Position numbers and translations under genes: made by a program. The notes under the pieces were generated by a model. The model worked only from the letters and a program-made list of their open reading frames with translations, searched no databases and had not been told where the DNA came from. Of a stretch of 64,000 bases of DNA, positions 1 through 10,544 are shown one piece after another (the stretch's first letter is position 1; each line of letters begins with the position of its first letter). The DNA comes from Bryum argenteum (Eukaryota > Streptophyta > Bryopsida > Bryales > Bryaceae). The stretch lies in contig CM073323.1 in the NCBI GenBank assembly GCA_037043015.1, forward strand, positions 1,116,001 to 1,180,000, written 5' to 3'.

Positions 1-349
1 TGAATTGGTAGATTGCAAATTCTTAAATTCCTAACAAGTGTCTCATTTGCTTAAACAACTTTGGTTTGAGTACATTCTTTATTGTATTGACACAAAACTC
101 TTAGGAATTAACTAGTATATACTCGTGTCCTTCAAAAAAAAAATAGTATTTGGTTAATTCGTGAGTAAGGTCCCTCATCCTGATGAGTGAGCTTTTTATT
201 TGGTGCTTTTTGAAAACTACCCTCTATCCTTGGCTCCCCCGTTGATAGTCCTCCTGGTCAGTTCTAAAAACAATTAGCGTATTCTTCGTTCGCTTCTTTT
301 CGATTGCCCATGCTTTTTTAGATATCAATTTCCTGTCTTCTCTTCTGCT

Positions 350-620
350 CTTCTTCCCCATTTTCCATTTTTTTGTTACTCGTTCCCTATCACCAAAGCC
401 CTAGTCCCGATTCCATCTTTTGTTCCTAGTTCATCGTCCCACAACTCTCCTTCTTGGTTTTCATCATTCGTTCCCGGTTCACATCAATTTCTTTCTAATT
501 CCCATCATTTGTTCCTTGTTCTCATTTTTTGTTCTTGGTTCCCATCCTTCGTTCCCGCTTTCTATTGTCTGTTCCCAGTTCCTAGTTTCCCTCCAATGTT
601 CCCCTGATCTCCTGTTCACG
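350..620. repeat. Degenerate minisatellite of the GTTCCCATC-TTTGTTCC type
   Basis: Short, poorly kept repeats of a motif near GTTCCCATCATTTGTTCC run through this stretch. The same motif returns at 2690-2840 on this strand, and inverted at 9880-9965 and 10250-10530. It belongs to a larger dispersed repeat that surrounds the transposon at 2980-9455. The open frame across it has only low-complexity Phe/Leu/Ser content, and I do not regard it as a gene. Confidence 0.7.
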
Positions 621-639
621 CTGCCTTTGCTCCCATTTT

Positions 640-865
640 TATGTTCCATACTCGTTGTCCCTTCGACTCTTTCTTATATTAGAGGGATCTAGTAAAATCT
701 TAATAACAATCAGATACCAATACGGAAACTCTTCAAAATCTTCCAACTCTTCATGGCGTGTATACATGACTAAATGACGATGGCCATGACCATAACCATG
801 CATGTGTGGATCGCCAAAGATAGACATACAAATCGTATTCATTTATATATAGAGATTATTAGTTG
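640..865 (+). repeat. Uninterrupted copy of the dispersed repeat
   Basis: This copy reads through a segment that is cut in two elsewhere. Its left part matches 2870-2971. Its right part (GGATCGCC followed by CATTTATAT and TAGAG) matches 9464-9515. It therefore serves as an unoccupied paralogous site for the DNA transposon at 2980-9455. The central portion also matches 9720-9850 in inverse orientation. Confidence 0.7.
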
Positions 866-1047
866 TTGTAAACATATACTCTTAGGCTATGAGTATATTT
901 TTCAAGATATGAATAGTTTTAAACCGTGTATGGTGTGAAAAAAGATTGTACTGAAAGGACGATGAGATCAAAGCAAGTAGGATTGTACTGAAAGGATGAT
1001 GATATAAAAGCAAAAAAGAGGAAGATAAAGAAACGATAAGATAGAAA

Positions 1048-1050
<3 letters not shown>

Positions 1051-1083
<33 letters not shown>
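1051..1083 (+). repeat. Poly-A tract, 33 bases
   Basis: An unbroken run of A. It could be the tail of a retroposed sequence or a simple homopolymer. No matching target duplication was found around it, so its origin stays open. Confidence 0.95.
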
Positions 1084-1085
<2 letters not shown>

Positions 1086-1400
1086 GTGATGAAGGACGAT
1101 AAGGTAAAAGCGAAAAATGGATCGTTCTGAAGGACGATGATAGAAAAAAATGGATCGTGCTGAAAAAACGATGGAAGCGTAAAAGGGATCGCGTTGAAGG
1201 ATGATGAAAGCAAAAAATGGATTGTGTTGTAGGACGATGAAAGCCAAATATGGATCCTGAAGGACGATAAGATGAAAGTAAAAAAAGGATCGTGGTGAAG
1301 GGACGATAAGATGAAGAAAAAAAATAATCCAGGTGAGGAAGATGAGATGAAAGCGCAAAGATATCATACTGAAGGGACAATAAGATGAAAGTGTTGTTGG
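1084..1400 (+). repeat. Purine-rich tandem repeat, unit about 35-45 bp
   Basis: Degenerate tandem copies of a unit containing GATGAAAGCAAAAAATGGATCG follow the poly-A tract. The unit length varies. The minus-strand open frames here (Phe/Ser/Ile/His-rich) are products of the repeat composition. Confidence 0.75.
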
Positions 1401-2034
1401 TAGGTAGAACGCAAAGGAGGTTGTGCATTGACCATGTTTATAATAATAAAGACATGGCTACTAAGACAAAAGACTTATTTAGAATCTTTTTAGATTACAA
1501 CAAGATACTTTGGAGTGTCAATGAAAATTGGATTTCATGCATCGTAATGTATTGTAGAGCGACAAATGTCCCTTTGTCGACTAAGTTATGTTGCTTGTGA
1601 CAACTTAACTCACTTGAAACTTGACAATTGAAGAATAGGAGGTGTAAGCACCAATATTGAGAACCATTAGATGCCATGACAAGGTTTTTAAATAAATTTC
1701 CTATAAAGCATGTGCCATTTAGAAAAACATGTGACTAGGTGGTTGTTCCAAAATCTTTTATACACCACTAGTATATATTGTGTTCTCCATACATGCAAAC
1801 CAAAAAGTATATACTATTCGATTAACTTGTGAGTAATTTCTTGAAAATAGTTCCCTATCTCCAAAATATCATTACCCATTCCCATCATTTCTTCCCATTT
1901 CCTCGGTCCCCCAATGTGAAAGTGGTATTCTTCATACCCCTCCAAATACCTTACCTATGATGTTGTAACTCTTTGAAACCCTATAAATTCTATATACTGT
2001 CATACCTTACTACCCCCAACACTGCTACCCGAAA

Positions 2035-2215
2035 CTGCTCCTAATACTGCTCCCAACACTGCTTCATAATACTGCTCCTAACATTGCTTCCCAATACTGC
2101 TCCTAATACTGCTCCCAACACTGCTTCATAATACTGCTCCCAACACTGCTTCCCAATACTGCTCCTAATATTGCCCCCCAATACTGCTCCTAATATTGCC
2201 CCCAACAAACACTAA
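2035..2215 (+). repeat. Minisatellite of ACTGCTCCTAAT / ACTGCTCCCAAC units
   Basis: About a dozen copies of a roughly 12-17 base motif centred on ACTGCTCC(T/C)AA alternate with a CACTGCTTC variant. It has no coding potential. Confidence 0.85.
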
Positions 2216-2509
2216 CACTGAAATCTCCACACTTAAGTTTAACACATTTACATACAAATCCATTCATAATGTCATTGAAAAAAATGATGGTGGTACAGAC
2301 ATTTTCTGCCTTGGTAGTGCTACCTGGTCCTTCCAGGTACCATGAACTGACCTAAGCAGTAGTTCGTGCCACTATCCAACACTCCACACACACACACCAC
2401 ACACGCTCCTAGCTCCAGCACCAGAGAGGGTGAGAGAGAGCTTCCAAACCTCCTCCAAACCCTGGCCGCCAAACCCTAATCTCCAACCCTAGTCGCCTTC
2501 ATCCATTCA

Positions 2510-2603
2510 CAAGATTTCATCCCAGGACACGATTCCATCTCAGAACAGGATTTCATCCCAGGACAGGATTTCATCCCAGAACAGGATTTCATCCCAGGAC
2601 TCT
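2510..2603 (+). repeat. 20-bp minisatellite (GGATTTCATCCCAGRACA)
   Basis: Four to five consecutive units of about 20 bases read GATTTCATCCCAG(A/G)ACAG with a few changes. It sits within the left repeat region just upstream of the transposon insertion. Confidence 0.85.
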
Positions 2604-2971
2604 AAAGTCTAGTGGTCTTAATAGGCTACTAGCAGATTTACTCTTTTACTGGCTAGGTAAATCCCCGGTTAACACCCAACTCCCCATCTTGGTTTCCATA
2701 ATTTATTTCGTTTCCATCATTTGTTCCTGATTCCCGTTATTTATTCCTGGTTCTCATCCTTTGTTCAGAGTTTTGATCATTTGTTCCTAGTTCCTAATTC
2801 CCCTCCAATGTTCCCGTGATCTCCTATTTACTCCTTCTTTGCTCTCATTTTCATGTTCCATATTCCTTGTCCCTTTCACTCCTTATATCATTGGGATCTA
2901 AAGAACTCTTAATAACAATCAAATACCACTTATAAAAACTCTTCATACTGTGTATACATGACCATGACCAT

Positions 2972-2979
2972 GATCCTAC
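2972..2979. repeat. Left target-site duplication (GATCCTAC) of the DNA transposon
   Basis: GATCCTAC here and GACCCTAC at 9456-9463 differ at one of 8 positions. They flank the element at its CGGGGGGGCAC termini. The inner five bases, CCTAC, are identical on both sides, so a 5-bp duplication cannot be excluded. Joining the flanks gives the layout of the related uninterrupted copy at 640-865. Confidence 0.7.
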
Positions 2980-3572
2980 CCCGGGGGGGCACAGTGCGTC
3001 AACTTAGAAAGTACTTGAGTTCAAAGATATGGGGGTTTTAATTCTTTCGAGGTAAAATTTATATTTTTTTTTATTGTAAGATAACATGAATTAATTGGAA
3101 GTTTACATCTTAGAAGAAAATAATGGTAGCGTAAAATACCTCCACTTTGTTTTTTTTTAGAAATAATATATGGCAGGCAAAAAAATTAAGAAAATGAAAA
3201 TATTAATGGATCAACGTTGATGATCTTGAGATCCTGTGATGGATGAAAAGAGTGAAGAATCTGTCCAAAACTCTTGGATGAGATCCAGATGGCGGGGGTA
3301 TTGATGATTGGGGTTTACTGTTGAGCTTCTTCATTTTCTCGAATCTTTCCTCTTCTTTCCCGCTGTTTAGATTTTGGAGCTCGGTTAGGGTTTGCTTCGA
3401 AGTCTGTAGAGTAATTTTTGGAACTCTCTGCGTTGCGGCAGTGCTTGTGCGCGTGTTGCCAGGGTGGAGAGACACAGTTGTGGTTGCAATTTAGCGATTC
3501 ATTGAGTGTGATTGCGAGCTTTGGGTCGGTTGCGGTGTTGGGTTTCACGATTAAAGAAGACATTGTTGGTAA

Positions 3573-3870
3573 GTTTTTGCGACCAAAGGGTTTCATTGTT
3601 GCTGGTGCTTTTAGTTCATTGTTGTGCGTGTGCGTGGTTTGGCTGCACATGCGTGATTCTCAGTTTTTGCGACCAAAGGGTTTCATTGTTGCTGGTGCTT
3701 TTGTTCATTGTTGTGGGTGTGCGTGGTTTGGCTGTGTGTGATTTTGAGTTTTTGCGACCAAAGGATTTCATTGTTGCTGGTGCTGTTGTTCATTGTTGTG
3801 TGTGTGCGTGGTTTGGCTGTGCATGATTCTTAGTTTTTGCGACCAAAGGGTTTCATTGTTGGGTATAGTC
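3573..3870 (+). repeat. Subterminal minisatellite, unit 85-90 bp, four copies
   Basis: Units begin GTTTTTGCGACCAAAGGG at 3573, 3663, 3748 and 3833 (spacings 90, 85, 85). Each contains CATTGTTGCTGGTGCT and then GTTCATTGTTGTG followed by GTGCGTGGTTTGGCTG. A partial unit recurs at 4185-4220. The array lies between the left terminus and the transposase reading frames. It could be a transposase-binding or promoter array; that role is inferred from position only. Confidence 0.9.
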
Positions 3871-4346
3871 TTTGCTCATTGGATGTGTAGGAAGTCATTG
3901 ATCAATTCTCACAGCACGTTTCCTTTCGCGAGGTTCCTGCAAAACTAGAGAGGTAAGTTTGCTATTTAAATGGAATCCATTTACACAATCAAGCGACGGT
4001 ACAGTAGAATACTCTATCTGTAAGATAGTTCACAATCATGCATGTTGAATGAGAGGATATAGCGATTGGACTAATACCTTTACAGTCCGATCACTTCCAA
4101 GTGTGCATGAACTCTTTTATGCCAGACCCCATATTCTCCCTGAAAAAGCCTTCCTCGATCACGGTCCACAAGCAATGCCTACTAGTGCTTTTGTTCATTG
4201 TTGTGCGTGTGCGTGGTTTCTCAATGGTGTTTCTCAATGTTGGGTTCTGAGTTGAATTGAGTTTCGGGTTGAATTGGGTTTCTAAATGTACAAGCTTGTG
4301 TTCGTGTGTTAGGGTTGAAGAGTTCCTCTTTGGTTTATTGTTTCGC

Positions 4347-7300
4347 ATGGCGTTAAGGATCAAGATTTACGCTCTTGACTACGAAGACGCGGGACCAAGG
4401 TTTATTGGGCCTGTTCGGGCTGACGATGGTGCGTCTTACAGCAGTCTTCGGGAGAGGTTGGAGTCCGTGGGGATTCTGCCGTGGAAGTTCCAATTCTGGG
4501 ATATTGAAGACAGTTGCCGTATCAACGTGAAGTTGGAGAGTTTGAACAGTATTGCAGCAGTTGTTCATGTTATCCCACCAAGGTGAAGGCGGTGCGGGTT
4601 TCAAGCGCCAACGCATCGACAATGACGACATTGAGAGTGTAGGGGCCGCCTTGAGCAGTGTGGAGTTGGAGGGGATGACCAACCAGGTCGAGGGATTTGT
4701 TGGCGTTATTTCGCATCGACATCTAGGGTTCTTGGATCGAGTGCGAGAGAGGCACCGCCCGTTGTGCGGAGATTTGGTTGCAATCCACCTTAATTTCTCA
4801 TGGAGATAATGGACAAGTACATCTTGGAGGAGGAGAACCCGAGATGGAAGTTGAAGGGAATTTCACCGGGAAGACCACGATTGGAAGCTAAAATCTTTTG
4901 ATCACAATGGCGTGGGGGTCGTGAAGATCTACTGCCTCGAATGTAACAAGCATCACGGAGGAATTAGTGGGGATCACACAAGTCATGCTATCCAGAATCT
5001 CTTCAACAATTTCAAGGGCAGCCATCTAGGGAGCACGGCACATGATAGGAATTGGTGCAAGAGACACAATGTTCCATTCGAACACCATCCTCGATCAGAA
5101 GCGGGTAGACTTGGAAAAGGAGTGATTATGACTCTTGAAGATCATGCGAAGCTGATAGCAGATGGCGTCGAGATAGTGAAGAAAGTGAATGCTTCGAAGG
5201 GGATGGATCAGCCCTGTTTCGAAGTGGTGAAGAATCCGTTAGCGACTCAGGTGAAGTGTTTTTGGACGAAGGTGAAGTGCGTAAGCTGCAACCAGTTCTT
5301 GCAATTGTGTCCGCCGAAGAGAAATCTTGAACATACGTTGACTGCCCATGCTGCCGGTTCGAAGCACAAGGAGCTGCTTGAGAAAGCCCAAAGAAAGACA
5401 CTAGGAGTGCCACTGTCCGCAGGAAGCGAGGGAGACCGAGTCGCACTGCTGGATTTTCAGAGAGCCGGAGTCAAACCAGTCTACATTCCTGGTTCCCTCA
5501 CAGCGGTGAAGGATCTCAGGTAGGTGACTTTACTTCATGGGATAGAGGGGCTGGGCTTAGATACATTTGCTGGGGATTTAGAGGTCCATCGTGTTCGTAT
5601 GGAGGTAAGCCCTACAATATCCGTGCACTTATCAATGACACTCACCCAGGAAAGAATTGGTTTGCTGAACCTTGTGTGCGTGGTGATGTAATGCTGGAAG
5701 GGGGTTTGTTGAGTATTGAGGGTACTTTTAGGCATAGAAATTGTTTGCGGATCTCTGCTTCTGATGATGGATTTGAGAATCTAACATGTACGAAGTGCGC
5801 GTCTATTCCCTCAGAGGATGACTTTAGGATGCGGGTACTTCGTGAGGATCGAGCAGTTGAGAAGAGGGGCACGAGATCGACAGGGTCATGTCGCCGAGTA
5901 GGGTACCTTCACCTGCTAGAGGTGAATTCGCATAGTCGTCAGTTGTTGAAGAAATTCAGGAGAGAGAGGTCGCTGCATTGGGCAGCAAAGGCTCGGATAG
6001 TGCAGCTTAAAGTAAAAAGGCCGACGTTGAAAGAGTCGGCAAAATTAGCATCTGATGAACACGATCTAATGAAATTTTGCAGTAACATTCTTGCTCCTCA
6101 CCGGTCTGGGGTCTTCGGAGGTAAGCCAGCGTTATGGGACTTCATGAAGGACTCTGCAGCAAATCTTAATCGAAAGAATTCTGCTCACCGATTTAGTGAT
6201 AACAGTAAGGCTTTTGCACACGCCATGAAGATGTACGGAGGGAAACGAATGTGTGACTTATTTGCGCTGAATTATGTTGGACTTGGATACAGCACAGTGA
6301 AACGAGATTGTAGAAAAGGGGTTCAGTTTGTCCCCGGTGAGCACTCTCAGATTTTTAAGGCCGTTGCTCAGATTTATGCGGATGCGAAGAGAGTCCACGG
6401 GATTACAGGGCCAGTCCATGTGATTCTAGCGGAAGATGAAACAAAAGTGAAATCCAGAGTCACGTATGAGCAGAAGTGGGACTCTTTGGCCGGATTCTGC
6501 GGGCCCAAGGAGAATCATGTGTGTGTTTCTGACTATAAGCTACTTGTCGGATCTGGAGACGAAGGCTATAGCCGAGTAGTCGAAGGGTTCGGTTCTAACA
6601 AAGTTGGCGGTTTTGCCAGGGTGGTAGTGGTTAATCCTCTACACAACAAATTGCCCCGTCTAGTCCTCGTCGTTTCGTGTACGTGCAATTGTTTCAATGC
6701 AGCGTGGGTGCGGGCCCAGTGGTCTACAATTGAGCGGCTATGGGAGAAAGATTGCAAAGGGGAAGTTGGCCCCATCGTTGGACATGCAAGCGACGGAGAC
6801 AGTCGCAAGCGGCAGTTGATGTTGGCAGATTACAAGGAGACCGGGGGAGCGAGACTGAAACTGGACTGGGAGGGATGGCTATTCTCTGCTGGCGTCGACA
6901 ATAATGGAGATGCATTTGGTCTGCATGACCAGGATTACATCCACAACGGCAAAAAACTCATAAACCCGATTGATCAAGGAGGGCGAACACTGATGCTTGG
7001 TGGTGATGTTTGTATCTTTGGAGCATGTCGGAGCGATTTACAATAAGTTTACTCAAGATGAGCATGGGTCATGACAAGGTGACATTGACCGCACCGATCG
7101 CCAGAACTGGGCGTCTGCTCAAAGACTTTGCCAGAAAAAAGTGACGAACTGTTTGGCGAAGGTGCGGCTGGCACGTGATGTGCAATGAGAGCGGACTATT
7201 GGTACAGAGTACTACCTCTCTGTTGTGGGAGATTACATAGATATTTTTGCATCCCCGTCATTGGATCTCCGTTCTAGATTAGTATTAGCATCGAAAGTCT

Positions 7301-8811
7301 CTTTCTTCTTTAGATTATGGAAGTTGTGGTTTAAATACGGAGATCATTCAGTACTTGGCAATACAACTTCTTTCTCTGTGAAGGAGAACTTCATTAGTCA
7401 GCAGTCATTTATTGATGTGCAATTGTCCTGTAATTTTGTAGTGTTACTAATCTGTCATTTTCGTGATAAATACTCTCACCTCCTCAAGCCGCATCATCTT
7501 ACAGCAGCGATTCATTCGAGATCTTTTTCAGTAAGATAGGGGGAATGGTTGGCTTAGAACGTGCGTATGATTTTCACGAGCTTGTAAATACAGCTAATAC
7601 AGTAAATAGATTAGCAGCGGTTGAGTATGGGGCAAATGGTCTGAAATTTAATAGGGTCCATAACAAAATGACGAACGTCTGGGCTGATTTGCATCCGTTG
7701 GCACCAGAGGAGTCTCCATGCGACTTGGGGAACTATTCCCTCATTTCTACTAATGATGATGTCATTGCAAAGACCGAAAAAGAAGGGTTGAAAGAGGCTC
7801 AACGTCTTCTCGGGGCTCTCAATATGGGTCCTCGTCCCGGTGCAAATGCTCAAAGTTCAAGGTGGTTCAAGATCCTTGGACTGTGTGAGTTAAGCGACCA
7901 AGCACTTTGCTTTTGTGCCGAACAAGAAACCAGTTGAAGGTGAGGATGGCGACTCGGAGGTAATGCGTGAGATAACAACCCTGCCCGACCGTGAAGAAGT
8001 GGAATCTGATGAGGAAGGCGATAAGGAAATAGCGCCGGAGAATGATCAAGACGATGAGCAAGACGGATTGCCCTGCATCGCTGAGCGGAGACCCGAGATG
8101 TGATCACTGAGCTCCTAAACGAGTCTGAGGAGCAGATCAGAACACCTGCAGTGAGTGTGAAGATACTGCCCTATGTCATGTACGCTTGCAAAACCATCTA
8201 CAAATCCACTTTAGTATCTCAGTTGAATGCGAACCCATTCCTTTCGAAGGACCGATTGACACGAGTGAAGAATTCAATATTTTTCAACAACGCTGACGAC
8301 TACCTAAGTGCCGCCTCATCGAATTCGAAGATGCTGATAGGGTGTGGTAGCGACTGTGGCATCTACTTCTTAGGTGCAGGATTACCACAACGTTCCTCCA
8401 CTGTGACCACTGCTCAAAAACGAACCAGGGGAAAACAGTCGCGAGGTGTTGCAGTAGTCAGAGTATCCCAAGCGGTGGAGGAGGGATCCTGGTGGATAGG
8501 CCGGGTGCAAAGGATCAGAAGACGCAAAGGACGAGGTTATGGTATTCTCAAACATCCAATTGACTTGATGAATCTGCTATCGTCAACCGGGAAGAAAGGA
8601 GAGCTTGGTCCGGCATCCGGTTTACTTGAACTATTATTCGAGGGGCCCAGGTCGGCTCAAATTCAGGTATGATGTCAGTGACTCTAATTGGGTGGACGTT
8701 GAATCCATTATATCAAGTGTAGTGTTAACGTATAATTCTGCTACGAAAATGTACAGCCTGTATTCTGAAGATGCAAGTTCTTTTGATACCTTTGTTTCCA
8801 ACAAAAACTGA
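4347..8811 (+). pseudogene. Decayed transposase of the 2980-9455 element (DDE/RNase H-like, possibly P/THAP9-like)
   Basis: Reading frames follow one another on one strand with frame changes and stops. 4347-4586 is an N-terminal domain (IKIYALDYEDAG...). 4855-5523 has Cys/His-rich zinc-finger-like segments (CLECNKHHGG; CVSCNQFLQLC with following His residues). About 5470-7046 is the core, which is open upstream of position 5676. 7100-7200, 7225-7539 and 7545-7937 continue the core, and 8100-8811 is a C-terminal domain. Candidate catalytic acids lie in VILAEDETKVKSRVTYEQKW, GHASDGDSRKRQ and LHDQDYIHNGKKLIN. This order of a first acid in a strand, an SDG segment, then an HLLKN-like stretch resembles P/THAP9 transposases, and FFSKIGG near 7530 resembles their C-terminal motif. 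Sequence conservation across the frame breaks points to simple indel decay. Some breaks have GT donors and might be introns (for example 5519, CAG|GTAGGT). Confidence 0.65.
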
Positions 8812-8895
8812 TTGACTCTTAAGGATTAGAGCTCCGGGGATAGTTCTAACTTGTCCTTTTGGAGGACAAGTTTTGCGTAGGAGTTGTTAGGAGAA

Positions 8896-9040
8896 GATTC
8901 ATGAGGAACAATTTCTCTTGGTGTGACCTTTCAGAACATTGCATTTGTAAATGCCACTATAAACTGTAGCGGATTCATGAGGAACAATTTCTCTTGGTGT
9001 GACCTTTCAGAACATTGCATTTGTAAATGCCACTATAAAC
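8896..9040 (+). repeat. Two near-identical 69-bp direct repeats
   Basis: Positions 8896-8964 and 8972-9040 are identical as far as I can read. They start GATTCATGAGGAACAATT, end GCCACTATAAAC, and are separated by seven bases. They lie between the end of the transposase frames and the right terminus of the transposon. The near identity contrasts with the decayed transposase, so the duplication is recent. Confidence 0.9.
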
Positions 9041-9455
9041 CTTTAACGTGCAATGCATTTTGAATTTCAGAGGTTCCAAGAGAACCCTTGTTTGGGAAGT
9101 AATTAAGGCCAATTAAAGGTCTTTACTTCCAATTTGCCTTTCTTTGCCATTGTGTATGTTTTTTGTGAATGATTTCATCCATACGAATGAATGATAAATT
9201 TACGTGTGTTAACAAAGATCTTTATCTTCTACTGGTATGGTTGTTTTTCTAAGATTCATATAAGTAATATATGGTGCAAAAAATAAGTCAGCCTCAGTTT
9301 TTACAAGTAAGATATGGTCTGAAATATGCTCTTCAAACCGTTTTTTTTCTAAGTTAATGGTCTGATAAATTCAAAATTAGGTGCTAAGTAACTCCCCATA
9401 AAATACCCTCTGAACGCAGGTGGTACCTAACTTACACATGTAGTGCCCCCCCGAA

Positions 9456-9463
9456 GACCCTAC
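9456..9463. repeat. Right target-site duplication (GACCCTAC) of the DNA transposon
   Basis: It pairs with GATCCTAC at 2972-2979. It is followed at once by ATGTATGGATCGCC, the continuation of the interrupted repeat also seen at 803-816. Confidence 0.7.
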
Positions 9464-9719
9464 ATGTATGGATCGCCAAGGACAAACTTATTGTTTTCAT
9501 TTATATGTAGAGGTGAAGTTTGGTTTCTTTTGTCAATCTAGATGCAAACAAGAAGATTCAAGACTACTTCTAGGCAACAATCTTGTATGTATATTGCATC
9601 TTCCATAGTATAAAGAAAAATTTTACAAAGCTCAAAAGGTTGTATCATATTTTCTCCAGAAATTCTTGACTACAAATTTCGCATTCCATTTTAGTGTGAG
9701 TTGCTTCTAAAAGTAAACA

Positions 9720-10540
9720 TCTATACATACATGGTCATGACCATTATCATTTAGTCATGTATACATTGCGTGAAGAGTTTCAAACATTTTAAAGTGTTTT
9801 GGTTAGTGATATTTGATTGTTATCAAGAGCTTAATATATATCAATAATACAACAAGAAGTTGAAGGGACACGGAATGTGGAACATGAAAATGGGAGTGGA
9901 GAAGGAGTGAACCGGAAAAGGAGGGAACATGGGAGAGGAACTTAAAAGGTTGGAACGAAGGATCACTAGTAGAAAATGGCACTAAAAATGACAAACGTCA
10001 TGCCTTGACCGTAATGACACAAAGTGTAAGTTTTAATTGTGCTTCTAATAACATCAATATAAATTATGATATTTGTCACTTTTTCTTAGATTTGTTTTGG
10101 TTGTGATAAGCATACCACACTCTAATAGATTAGTAAAGAAAGTAAGAAAAAGTGACAAATGTAATAAATCATTGTGATGTCATCAGAAGCACAATAAAAA
10201 AATGCACTTACGGCCGTCACTTCTAGTGCCATTTTTTACTAATGGATGGAAACCGAGAATATAGGATGAGAGCCAGGAACGAATGATGTCAAACTAAGAA
10301 AGGGAGTTGGAGGATGGGGAAACGGGAACAAAGGATGGGAACGAGGAACGAAGTACAAAAACTAGGAAGGGGAGTTGGGGGGCGGGAAACCGAAAAAATA
10401 TAGAAAAATAAAAATGCAACCACACAGGAAATATGGAACCAATAAGGGGAGTTAGGGGACTAGGAATTGGGAACAAAAGATGGGAATGAGGAACGAACCC
10501 GAATAGATGATCCATTTAGAAGACAAACTAAACACTTCTT
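9720..10540 (-). repeat. Inverted copy of the dispersed repeat, split by a CACTA element
   Basis: Read on the minus strand this segment carries the same string of GTTCCCATC-type motifs, then TAATAACAATCAAATA, CTCTTCA and ATGTATACATGAC, as 350-830 and 2690-2970. Together with those plus-strand copies it brackets the DNA transposon with inverted repeats. The 281-bp CACTA miniature element at 9964-10244 sits inside it. Confidence 0.7.
9964..10244. mobile_element. CACTA (EnSpm/CMC) miniature element, 281 bp
   Basis: The left end is CACTAGTAGAAAATGGCACT. The right end, read inverted, is CATTAGTAAAAAATGGCACT, so the termini are long and imperfectly inverted. Similarity extends more than 100 bases inward on each side, including a shared TTGTCACTTTTTCTTA block. 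A three-base duplication, GAT, flanks the element (9961-9963 and 10245-10247), as expected for the CACTA superfamily. There is no coding capacity, so it is non-autonomous. One terminus has C-A-T-T-A in place of C-A-C-T-A. Confidence 0.92.
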
Positions 10541-10544
10541 CTGG

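Larger units (their letters stand above)
2980..9455 (+). mobile_element. Autonomous-type DNA transposon, 6.5 kb, 8-bp TSD, inactive
   Basis: The termini are inverted over the 11-base core CGGGGGGGCAC (2982-2992, and complement at 9443-9453). The 8-bp target duplications GATCCTAC/GACCCTAC flank them. The insertion interrupts a dispersed repeat that is intact at 640-865, which confirms the boundaries independently. Inside are a four-copy subterminal minisatellite (3573-3870), a decayed multi-frame transposase (4347-8811) and a 69-bp direct repeat near the right end (8896-9040). Eight-bp duplications are known for hAT and P-type elements. The C-run/G-run ends are not those of the usual plant hAT families (which commonly begin CAGGG). 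Superfamily assignment is inference. Confidence 0.75.

Noticed and set aside
882-1428. Two minus-strand frames of 160-170 codons
   Set aside because: They translate the purine-rich tandem repeat and the poly-A tract; the products are Phe/Ser/Ile/His low complexity.
3418-3826. Two plus-strand frames of just over 100 codons upstream of the transposase
   Set aside because: They run through the 85-90 bp minisatellite and simply repeat its translation (FCDQRVSLLLVLL).
5519-5527. Intron donor inside the transposase (CTCAG|GTAGGT)
   Set aside because: The downstream frame is open straight through this point (QVGDFTSWDRGAG), so a frameshift just upstream explains the change better than an intron.
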